This document shows, in pieces, positions 57,924 through 64,000 of a DNA stretch of 64,000 bases. Position numbers and translations under genes: made by a program. Under the pieces are notes generated by a model, which saw nothing but the letters and a program-made list of their open reading frames with translations, was not told where the DNA came from and did no database searches. The DNA is taken from assembly GCA_036494465.1 (NCBI GenBank), contig DASXOJ010000071.1, positions 76,144 through 140,143 of the forward strand. The letters run 5' to 3'. This DNA is from CAJCJE01 sp036494465 (GTDB lineage: Bacteria; Actinomycetota; Actinomycetes; Mycobacteriales; Pseudonocardiaceae). Positions within the stretch are counted from its first letter, which is position 1. Each line of letters opens with the position of its first letter.

Positions 57924-59213
57924 ATGCCCAGTCGACGCCGAGCCGACGAGGATGCCGAGGTCATCGTGGTTGGCGCCGGTCCTGCCGGTTCCACCGCGGC
58001 CACCTACCTTGCCCGGTCCGGGCTGGACGTGCTGCTGCTGGAGAAGAGCACCTTCCCGCGCGAGAAGGTGTGTGGCGACGGCCTCACCCCGCGTGGCGTG
58101 AAGCAGCTCATCGACCTGGGCGTCGACACCCGCGAGGAGGCCGGTTGGCTGCACAACCGCGGCCTGCGGGTGGTCACCTCGCACCACAACCTGGAGCTGG
58201 ACTGGCCGAACCTGGCCAACTACCCGCCCTACGGCCTGGTGCGTCCGCGCAAGGACTTCGACGAGATGCTGGCGCACACCGCGCAGCGGGCCGGCGCGCG
58301 GCTGATGGAGGAGACCAACGTCGGCGGCGCCGTGACCGACGAGCGCACCGGCCGGGTGGTCGGCGTTACCGCGAAGGTCGGCAAGGACAAGGAGCCGGTC
58401 ACCTACCGCGCGCCGCTGGTGCTGGCGTGTGACGGCGTTTCCGCGCGGCTGGCGTTGTCGGTCGGCATCGAGAAGCGCGACGACCGCCCGATGGGCGTTG
58501 CGGTGCGCCGCTACTACAACTCGCCGCGAAGCAAGGACGACTACCTGGAGTCGCACCTGCAGTTGTGGGACCGCTCGGATCCGGCGAAGCCGGTGTTGCT
58601 GCCGGGCTACGGGTGGATCTTCGGTATGGGCGACGGCACCGTCAACGTGGGGCTGGGCATCCTGTCGACGTCCAAGGCGTACGGCACGACGGACTACCGC
58701 GCGCTGATGCGCCAGTGGGTCGGTGGGCTGCCCGAGGAGTACGAGTTCAGCGAGGACACCGCGACCGGCAAGATCGGCGGCGCCGCGTTGCCGATGGGGT
58801 TCAACCGGACGCCGCACTACCGCGACGGTCTGCTGCTGGTCGGTGACGCGGGCGGCACGGTGAACCCGTTCAACGGTGAGGGCATCGGCTTCGCGATGGA
58901 GTCGGCGAAGTTGGCAGCGCAGTACGTGGTGCAGGCGCTGGCGCGGGCCGAGGGCCCGGCGCGGGAGCGGGCGCTGGCCGGCTATCCGGCGGCGATGAAG
59001 CAGGCGCTTGGCAGCTACTACACGTTGGGCAACACGTTCTCGAAGCTGATCGCGAACCCGACGATCATGCGGCTGTGCACCCGGCACGGCCTGCCCAAGG
59101 AGCGCCTGATGCGGCTGGTGCTGAAGCTGCTGGCCGGTCTCTACGACCCGCGCGACGGCGACTACATGGACCGGATCATCACGGTCGCGACGAAGCTGGC
59201 TCCGTCCGTCTAG
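57924..59213 (+). CDS. menJ: menaquinone reductase, geranylgeranyl reductase family
   Basis: Flavoprotein that saturates one isoprene of menaquinone (MK-n(H2)). 429 residues. The FAD dinucleotide motif is VIVVGAGPAGSTAATYLARSGLDVLLLEKSTFPREKVCGDGLTPRGV; the second FAD motif is GLLLVGDAGGTVNPFNGEGIGFAMESAKLAA. GYGWIFGMGDGTVNVGLGIL is typical of this group. The M. tuberculosis homologue Rv0561c is MenJ. GAGGAG lies 12 bases before the ATG, and a TAGACT -10 is about 38 bases upstream. It is followed by a terminator and then the nuo promoter. Confidence 0.92.
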   Translation: MPSRRRADEDAEVIVVGAGPAGSTAATYLARSGLDVLLLEKSTFPREKVCGDGLTPRGVKQLIDLGVDTREEAGWLHNRGLRVVTSHHNLELDWPNLANYPPYGLVRPRKDFDEMLAHTAQRAGARLMEETNVGGAVTDERTGRVVGVTAKVGKDKEPVTYRAPLVLACDGVSARLALSVGIEKRDDRPMGVAVRRYYNSPRSKDDYLESHLQLWDRSDPAKPVLLPGYGWIFGMGDGTVNVGLGILSTSKAYGTTDYRALMRQWVGGLPEEYEFSEDTATGKIGGAALPMGFNRTPHYRDGLLLVGDAGGTVNPFNGEGIGFAMESAKLAAQYVVQALARAEGPARERALAGYPAAMKQALGSYYTLGNTFSKLIANPTIMRLCTRHGLPKERLMRLVLKLLAGLYDPRDGDYMDRIITVATKLAPSV

Positions 59214-59240
59214 CCAGAAACGCCGATATCGGCAACCGAC

Positions 59241-59268
59241 CAAGCCCGGCCACGCGTGGCCGGGCTTG
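59241..59268. terminator. menJ terminator, perfect 28-base palindrome
   Basis: CAAGCCCGGCCACG followed by its exact reverse complement CGTGGCCGGGCTTG, then TGTTGT. It forms a very GC-rich hairpin at the end of the menG-menJ transcript. Confidence 0.8.
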
Positions 59269-59338
59269 TGTTGTCTGGACCGGTGTTCCTGATCACAAGA
59301 AAAGCCGGTGCCCTTCCACAACCTTGTGACCTAGGTCC

Positions 59339-59344
59339 TAAACT
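59339..59344 (+). promoter_or_regulatory. possible nuo -10 hexamer
   Basis: TAAACT. Transcription from it would start near 59351, so the first Rex operator would lie just downstream of the start point. No strong -35 is visible. Confidence 0.35.
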
Positions 59345-59356
59345 ACGCACCGCGGC

Positions 59357-59374
59357 TTGTGAAGGAGTTCACAC
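59357..59374. promoter_or_regulatory. Rex operator 1 upstream of nuo
   Basis: TTGTGAAGGAGTTCACAC: matches TTGTGAA-N4-TTCACAA at 13 of 14 fixed positions. Confidence 0.8.
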
Positions 59375-59390
59375 ACCACTGCGGTGGAGC

Positions 59391-59408
59391 TTGTGAACAT
59401 TTTCACAA
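59391..59408. promoter_or_regulatory. Rex operator 2 upstream of nuo
   Basis: TTGTGAACATTTTCACAA: matches TTGTGAA-N4-TTCACAA at all 14 fixed positions. It is centred 34 bases (about three helical turns) from operator 1, on the same face of the DNA. Confidence 0.88.
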
Positions 59409-59457
59409 GCGTTCCTTGGCGCAAAGGGGCGATGGGACACAGGCACTCACCAGCTGG

Positions 59458-59475
59458 GGTTAGGTTCGCCTAACC
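59458..59475. promoter_or_regulatory. iron-box-like palindrome in the nuo leader
   Basis: GGTTAGG-TTCG-CCTAACC. The part TTAGGTTCGCCTAACC agrees with the DtxR/IdeR box TTAGGTTAGCCTAACCTAA at 15 of its first 16 bases (15 of 19 overall). As RNA it would also fold into a 7-base stem with a UUCG loop, so a hairpin role is the alternative. Confidence 0.5.
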
Positions 59476-59563
59476 AGCCTGAGTGTGACGCACACCCCGT
59501 AGGGTGCGGTCGGCGGTGACCGGTGGGTTGCCGACGGTGAGAAAGGCGGGCCACAAGGTGCAC

Positions 59564-59974
59564 ATGGCAGCGGTGCAAGTCGTCGAGGCCGCGGGAACGC
59601 CAACCGCCCTCGGACCGTATCTGCCGATCCTTCTGCTGTTCGTGCTCGCCGCGGGATTCGCGGGCGCCTCCGCGCTGCTCGCCGCCCCGAACATGGGCCC
59701 GAAACGGTACAACAAGGCCAAGTTCGAGGGTTACGAATGCGGTATCGAACCCTCGCCCCAGCCGATCATCGGCGGTGGCCGGGTGCCGGTCGCCTACTAC
59801 CTGACCGCGATGCTGTTCATCCTGTTCGACATCGAAACGGTGTTCCTCTACCCGTTCGCGGTCACCGCGGACGCGCTCGGCATCTTCGGTGTTGTGGAGA
59901 TCGTGTTGTTCATCGCGACAGTCGCCTTCGCCTACGTCTATGTGTGGCGGCGTGGCGGGCTGGACTGGAACTGA
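59564..59974 (+). CDS. nuoA: NADH-quinone oxidoreductase subunit A
   Basis: 136 residues with three helices. The NuoA signature is KFEGYECGIEPSPQP between helix 1 and 2, then VAYYLTAMLFILFDIETVFLYPFAV (with the conserved Asp/Glu) and IVLFIATVAFAYVYVWRRGGLDWN. Part of the membrane arm at the quinone-site junction. ATG 59564 has AAGG five bases upstream; GTG 59558 adds two residues. It heads the nuo operon and is downstream of the two Rex operators. Confidence 0.95.
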   Translation: MAAVQVVEAAGTPTALGPYLPILLLFVLAAGFAGASALLAAPNMGPKRYNKAKFEGYECGIEPSPQPIIGGGRVPVAYYLTAMLFILFDIETVFLYPFAVTADALGIFGVVEIVLFIATVAFAYVYVWRRGGLDWN

Positions 59975-60002
59975 AACAACACACCGGACCGGGAGGCTTC
60001 TC

Positions 60003-60698
60003 ATGGGGCTAGAGGAACAACTACCGAACGGCTTCCTGCTCACCAAGGTCGAGCAGCTGGTCAACTGGTCGCGCAAGAGTTCGGTGTGGCCCGCGCAGTT
60101 CGGGCTCGCCTGCTGTGCGTTCGAGATGATGGCGGTCGGCGGTCCCCGCTTCGACATCGCCCGCTTCGGCATGGAGCGCTTCTCGGCGACGCCGCGCCAG
60201 GCCGACCTGATGATCGTGGCCGGCCGGGTCAGCAACAAGATGGCCCCGGTGCTGCGCCAGATCTACGACCAGATGCCCGAGCCCAAGTGGGTGCTGTCGA
60301 TGGGCGTGTGCGCGTCCTCGGGCGGCATGTTCAACAACTACGCGATCGTGCAGGGCGTCGACCACGTCGTCCCGGTGGACATCTACCTGCCGGGCTGCCC
60401 GCCCCGTCCGGAGATGCTGCTGGACGCGATCCTCAAGCTGCACGCCAAGATCCAGGCGGAGCCGATCAACTCGACCCGGGCGGCCATCAAGGCCGAGAAC
60501 GGTGAGCACACCGAGTTGATCCCGAGCTCGATCCGCTTCGGCAAACCCGGCGACAAGAAGTTCCGCGGTCCGCAGGACCCGAACGGAGCGAGTGTCGCCA
60601 TTCAGGCCGAACGCAGTCGCCAGATGCAGATCGAGGCGGGCCGGGTGCAGGACATCGAGATCGAGCCGATTCGCTCGCGGGAGCGGGAGCACAACTGA
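60003..60698 (+). CDS. nuoB: NADH-quinone oxidoreductase subunit B
   Basis: 231 residues. Carries the [4Fe-4S] cluster N2 that passes electrons to menaquinone. Ligand motifs are FGLACCAFEMMAVGG, LSMGVCASSGGMFNNY and YLPGCPPRPEMLLDAI. A ~70-residue C-terminal extension (from PINSTRAAIKAENGEHTE on) is longer than in E. coli and typical of actinobacteria. The stop overlaps nuoC (ATGA-type, 1 base). Confidence 0.97.
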   Translation: MGLEEQLPNGFLLTKVEQLVNWSRKSSVWPAQFGLACCAFEMMAVGGPRFDIARFGMERFSATPRQADLMIVAGRVSNKMAPVLRQIYDQMPEPKWVLSMGVCASSGGMFNNYAIVQGVDHVVPVDIYLPGCPPRPEMLLDAILKLHAKIQAEPINSTRAAIKAENGEHTELIPSSIRFGKPGDKKFRGPQDPNGASVAIQAERSRQMQIEAGRVQDIEIEPIRSREREHN

Positions 60699-61468
60699 TG
60701 AGTGAGCAAGGAGCGCCGGCGACCGGGGAACCGGGGTCGAGCGCGGAACGGGCCGAAGCCGGCCTGGAACCCGCCGCCGACGCCACCCGACCGGCTGCGC
60801 ATGGCGAACCGGTGGTGGCGGGTAAGAGCCGCAAGGGCATGTTCAACATCGCGGGTTCGGGTGACACCTCGGGCTTCGGTGGTCTGCAACTGCCCAGCTA
60901 CGTGCCGCCCGCCGCGGAACGGCCCTACGGCGGCTGGTTCGACGAGTTCGTCGACGACCTGCTGACCTCGATGGGCCACCGCGACATTCCGGCCGAGGCG
61001 ATCCAGCAGATCACTGTGGACCGCGGCGAGATCACCCTGTACCTGCACCGCGATCACCTGGTGGCGATCGCGAGCACGCTGCGCGACGAGGCCGCGCTGC
61101 GCTTCGAGCTGCTCAGCTCGGTGTCCGGTGTGGACTATGGCGCGGACGTGCCGCAACGGCTGCACTCGGTCTACCACCTGCTCTCGATGACCTACCGCCG
61201 CCGGATCCGGCTGGAGGTCGCGGTGGACGTCGAGGACGCGCACGTGCCGAGCCTCGTCGGCCTCTACCCGACCGCCGACTGGCAGGAGCGGGAGACCTGG
61301 GACATGTTCGGGATCATCTACGACGGTCACCCGGCGCTGACCCGGATCCTCATGCCGGACGACTGGGACGGCCACCCGCAGCGCAAGGACTACCCGCTCG
61401 GCGGCATCCCGGTCGAGTACAAGGGCGCGGAGATACCTCCCCCTGACGAGAGGCGGGCGTACTCATGA
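60698..61468 (+). CDS. nuoC: NADH-quinone oxidoreductase subunit C
   Basis: 256 residues. After a ~60-residue low-complexity N-terminus, the 30-kDa subunit domain follows: RGEITLYLHRDHLVAIASTLRDEAALRFELLSSVSGVDYG, YHLLSMTYRRRIRLEVAV, and the signature LYPTADWQERETWDMFGIIYDGHPALTRILMPDDWDGHPQRKDYPLGGIPVEYKG. Peripheral arm scaffold next to NuoD. The stop overlaps nuoD by 4 bases. Confidence 0.96.
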   Translation: MSEQGAPATGEPGSSAERAEAGLEPAADATRPAAHGEPVVAGKSRKGMFNIAGSGDTSGFGGLQLPSYVPPAAERPYGGWFDEFVDDLLTSMGHRDIPAEAIQQITVDRGEITLYLHRDHLVAIASTLRDEAALRFELLSSVSGVDYGADVPQRLHSVYHLLSMTYRRRIRLEVAVDVEDAHVPSLVGLYPTADWQERETWDMFGIIYDGHPALTRILMPDDWDGHPQRKDYPLGGIPVEYKGAEIPPPDERRAYS

Positions 61469-62784
61469 CCGACACGGAGCCTCAGTACGCGTCCTCGCGC
61501 GACACCACCGAGGGCAAGGTCTACCTCGTCACCGAGGACAACTGGGACGAGATCCTCGCCGACGTCGGCAAGGACGAGCGGTTCGTGATGAACCTCGGTC
61601 CGTCGCACCCGTCGACGCACGGCGTGCTGCGGATGGTCGTCGAGCTCGAAGGCGAGACCGTCTCGAACCTGCGACTGGTGACCGGGTACCTGCACACCGG
61701 TATCGAGAAGAACTGCGAGTACCGGACCTGGACGCAGGGCGTCACGTTCGTGACCCGCGCGGACTACGCCTCGCCCATCGGCAACGAGATGAACTACTGC
61801 CTCGCGGTGGAGAAGCTGCTCGGGCTGGAGATCCCGGAGCGGGCGCAGATCATCCGGGTGATGCTGCTGGAGATCAACCGGATCACCTCGCACTTCCTGT
61901 GCATCGCCACCGGTGGCATGGACCTCGGTTCGACCACCGCGATGACCTACGGTCTGCGCGAGCGCGAGGAGGGCCTGAAGGTCCTTGAGCTGATCACCGG
62001 CCTGCGGATGAACCACGCGTTCGTCCGGCCTGGTGGCGTCGCGCAGGATCTGCCGGCCGGCTACGAGACCGCCGTGAAGAACTTCGTGCAGGTGATGCGC
62101 AAGCGCCTGCCGCAGTACGACAAGCTGCTCACCGGTCAGCCGATGTTCCGCAACCGGCTCGCCGGGGTCGGCGTGCTGCCGCTGGACGCGTGCATCGCGC
62201 TCGGCGTCACCGGGCCGGTACTGCGTTCCGCCGGTCTGGCCTGGGACCTGCGCAAGGTCGAGCCGTACTCGGGTTACGAGAACTACGACTTCGACGTGCC
62301 GACCGAAACGGCGGCCGACTGCTACGCCCGGTTCCTGATCCGGCTGGAGGAGGTCCGCCAGTCGCTGCGGATCGTCGAGCAGTGCCTGCGCAAGCTCTCG
62401 CCCGGCCCTGTGATGGTGGAGGACGCCAAGATCGCCTGGCCCGCACAGCTTTCCGTCGGTGCGGACGGCCTCGGCAACTCCCTTGAGCACGTCCGCAAGA
62501 TCATGGGCCAGTCGATGGAGTCGCTGATCCACCACTTCAAGCTGGTCACCGAGGGCTTCTCGGTGCCTGCCGGTCAGGTGTACTCGGCGATCGAATCGCC
62601 GCGCGGCGAGATCGCCTGCCACCTGGTGTCCGACGGCGGCACCCGGCCGATGCGGGTGCACCTGCGCGAACCAAGCTTCATCAACCTCCAGGCGGCGCCC
62701 GCCATGTGCGAGGGCGGGCTGTTCGCGGACGCGATCGCCACGCTCTCCTCGATCGACCCGGTGATTGGTGGTACCGACCGATGA
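61465..62784 (+). CDS. nuoD: NADH-quinone oxidoreductase subunit D
   Basis: 439 residues, the 49-kDa subunit that lines the quinone site. Conserved parts: MNLGPSHPSTHGVLRMVVELEGETV (quinone-binding His region), GYLHTGIEKNCEYRTWTQGVTFVTRADYASPI, GAMTYGLREREEGL-type helix, FQVLE-like ITGLRMNHAFVRPGGV and SPRGEIACHLVSDGGTRPMRVHLREPSFINLQAAP near the C-terminus. Overlaps nuoE by 4 bases. Confidence 0.97.
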   Translation: MTDTEPQYASSRDTTEGKVYLVTEDNWDEILADVGKDERFVMNLGPSHPSTHGVLRMVVELEGETVSNLRLVTGYLHTGIEKNCEYRTWTQGVTFVTRADYASPIGNEMNYCLAVEKLLGLEIPERAQIIRVMLLEINRITSHFLCIATGGMDLGSTTAMTYGLREREEGLKVLELITGLRMNHAFVRPGGVAQDLPAGYETAVKNFVQVMRKRLPQYDKLLTGQPMFRNRLAGVGVLPLDACIALGVTGPVLRSAGLAWDLRKVEPYSGYENYDFDVPTETAADCYARFLIRLEEVRQSLRIVEQCLRKLSPGPVMVEDAKIAWPAQLSVGADGLGNSLEHVRKIMGQSMESLIHHFKLVTEGFSVPAGQVYSAIESPRGEIACHLVSDGGTRPMRVHLREPSFINLQAAPAMCEGGLFADAIATLSSIDPVIGGTDR

Positions 62785-63506
62785 CGACGAGCACGCAAGT
62801 TTTCGGTCCCGATGTCGAGGCCGAGGTCAAGGAGATCATCGCGCGCTACCCGCAGCAGCGCTCCGCGTTGCTGCCGATGCTGCACCTGGTGCAGTCGATC
62901 GAGGGGCACGTCAGCGAACTCGGCATCGCCTTCTGCGCAAGGCAACTCGGCATCACCACCGCCGAAGTGGACGCGGTCGTCACCTTCTACACCATGTACA
63001 AGCGCAAGCCGTGCGGCGAGCACCTGGTCAGCGTGTGCACGAACACGCTGTGCGCGGCCATGGGCGGCGACGCGATCTACGCGAAGCTGACCAAGCAGCT
63101 TGGCACCGGCGACACGCCACTTGGCCACGAGGAGACCGTCGGCGAGCCGGGTGACACCGGCTCGATCACGTTGGAGCACGCGGAATGTCTCGCCGCCTGC
63201 GACCTCGCCCCGGTCATCCAGGTCAACTACGAGTTCTATGACAACCAGACCGTGGAATCGGCGACCGAGCTCGTGGACGCGTTGCGGCGCGGCGAGAAGC
63301 CCGCGCCGAACCGGGGTCCCGCGCTGAGCAGCTTCAAAGCGGTCTCCCGCGAGCTCGCCGGCTTCTTCGACGAGCTGGACACCACTGTGGACGGTCCGTC
63401 GCAGGCGGCGGAAACCCTGCGCGGGGCACACATCGCCAACGAGCGGGGCTGGACCGCGCCGGTCATGTCGGACGTGCCGCTGCCTGCCGTCGAGGAGAAG
63501 AAATGA
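62781..63506 (+). CDS. nuoE: NADH-quinone oxidoreductase subunit E
   Basis: 241 residues; 24-kDa subunit with a [2Fe-2S] cluster in a thioredoxin-like fold. Ligand cysteines are in VSVCTNTLCAAMGG and EHAECLAACDLAPVIQVN. The helical N-terminus (VKEIIARYPQQRSALLPMLHLVQSIEGHV) docks on NuoF. A C-terminal extension of ~75 residues follows the family core. Overlaps nuoF by 4 bases. Confidence 0.96.
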   Translation: MTTSTQVFGPDVEAEVKEIIARYPQQRSALLPMLHLVQSIEGHVSELGIAFCARQLGITTAEVDAVVTFYTMYKRKPCGEHLVSVCTNTLCAAMGGDAIYAKLTKQLGTGDTPLGHEETVGEPGDTGSITLEHAECLAACDLAPVIQVNYEFYDNQTVESATELVDALRRGEKPAPNRGPALSSFKAVSRELAGFFDELDTTVDGPSQAAETLRGAHIANERGWTAPVMSDVPLPAVEEKK

Positions 63507-64000
63507 GTGCTGATCCGCTTACTCCGGTACTCACCAAGCGCTGGCTGTCGCCGCGCTCGTGGCGGCTGTCCACCTATGAACAGCTGGAGGGTTACACCGC
63601 GCTGCGCAAGGCACTCGCGGGCACTCCCGAACAGCTGGTCAACCTGGTCAAGGACGCGGGTCTGCGCGGTCGTGGCGGGGCGGGTTTCCCGGCGGGCGTG
63701 AAGTGGAGCTTCATGCCGCCCAACGAGGACAAGCCGCACTACCTGGTGATCAACGCCGACGAGGGCGAACCGGGCACCTGCAAGGACATCCCGCTGATGA
63801 TGGCGGACCCGCACTCGCTGATCGAGGGCTGCGTTATCGCGGCCTACGCGATGCGTTCCCACCACTGCTTCATCTACGTGCGCGGCGAGGCGCTGCACTG
63901 CGTGCGGCGGCTGAACATGGCGGTGCGCGAGGCCACGGAAGCCGGTTACCTCGGCAAGGACATCCTCGGCTCCGGGTACGACCTGGAGATCACCGTGCAC
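63503..64000 (+). CDS. nuoF: NADH-quinone oxidoreductase subunit F, N-terminal part (3' end outside window)
   Basis: The first 166 codons are present. The NADH/FMN-binding region is complete: LVNLVKDAGLRGRGGAGFPAGVKWSFMPP and YLVINADEGEPGTCKDIPLM, then HSLIEGCVIAAYAM. The iron-sulfur N3 ligands lie beyond the edge. It accepts hydride from NADH and hands electrons to NuoE and the cluster chain. Confidence 0.96.
   Translation, partial: MSADPLTPVLTKRWLSPRSWRLSTYEQLEGYTALRKALAGTPEQLVNLVKDAGLRGRGGAGFPAGVKWSFMPPNEDKPHYLVINADEGEPGTCKDIPLMMADPHSLIEGCVIAAYAMRSHHCFIYVRGEALHCVRRLNMAVREATEAGYLGKDILGSGYDLEITVH

Larger units (their letters stand above)
59214..59563. other. 350-base control region between menJ and nuoA
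   Basis: No gene. From left to right it holds the menJ terminator (59241-59268), a potential -10 TAAACT (59339-59344), two Rex operators (59357-59374, 59391-59408) and an iron-box-like palindrome (59458-59475), then the nuoA leader. Confidence 0.8.

Noticed and set aside
59323..59340. A third Rex half-site (CTTGTGACCTAGG) upstream of nuo
   Set aside because: Only the TTGTGA half is present; the right arm does not match, and it is more likely part of the promoter.
1..64000. tRNA, rRNA, CRISPR, insertion sequences, prophage genes
   Set aside because: No T-loop-like GTTCRA with paired arms, no regularly spaced repeats, and no transposase, integrase or phage protein was seen.

Overview
The window is 64 kb of high-GC actinobacterial chromosome and is almost entirely coding. 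Gene content and order suggest Pseudonocardiales (Amycolatopsis, Saccharothrix, Kutzneria and relatives). Gene order from the left edge to the nuo genes follows the Mycobacterium tuberculosis segment from about Rv0496 to Rv0562 (ppx, proC, bS22, hemACDB, hemL, ccdA/resB/ccsB, men genes, menJ). It also carries Streptomyces-like genes that mycobacteria lack there: rex, a bldN-type sigma factor with an RsbN-like partner, and bldC. I infer the genus level only loosely.

Layout. 1-9.2 kb: end of a Ppx/GppA phosphatase, a Pro/Gln-rich membrane protein, a sugar phosphate isomerase-like protein, proline dehydrogenase, a thioesterase, proC, a small excisionase-type HTH protein, the 33-residue ribosomal protein bS22, an epimerase, an acyltransferase and a YbjQ-like protein. 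9.4-12.5 kb (minus strand): a HAD phosphatase and the BldN-type ECF sigma factor with its DUF5667/RsbN-like partner. 12.9-25.1 kb: an acyl-CoA ligase, a glutaredoxin-like protein, a membrane-bound sulfite-oxidase-type molybdoenzyme, the rex-hemA-hemC-hemD run, hemB, and small membrane proteins. 25.2-34.4 kb: an OmpR/HK two-component pair and a complete oligopeptide ABC transporter operon with a fused double ATPase. 34.4-36.4 kb: a degenerate DUF6247/RelE-type module and a cytochrome P450. 36.5-42.6 kb: hemL, a histidine phosphatase and System II cytochrome c maturation genes (resA-like, ccdA, resB, ccsB). 42.7-48.4 kb: a ParA/MinD-like ATPase with a Pro-rich N-terminus, LtrA, an SRPBCC protein, BldC, a DUF4229 protein and a Cds1-type cysteine desulfhydrase. 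48.4-59.2 kb: menaquinone genes (menA, menE, menB, menD, isochorismate synthase, menG, menJ) with a VapBC-type module and an IMPase between them. 59.5-64.0 kb: the start of the complex I operon, nuoABCDE and a partial nuoF.

Together these genes form a respiratory neighbourhood: heme synthesis, cytochrome c assembly, menaquinone synthesis and complex I. The redox regulator Rex is encoded here. Rex-type operators are readable both upstream of rex-hemACD (one site) and upstream of nuo (two sites), with an iron-box-like palindrome between the nuo sites and nuoA. A second recurrent theme is leaderless expression: at least eight genes have a TANNNT hexamer 6-7 bases before the start codon.

I found no tRNA, rRNA, CRISPR array, prophage or insertion sequence. 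The clearest signs of acquired DNA are the two toxin-antitoxin-like modules, one of which is broken by a nonsense codon.
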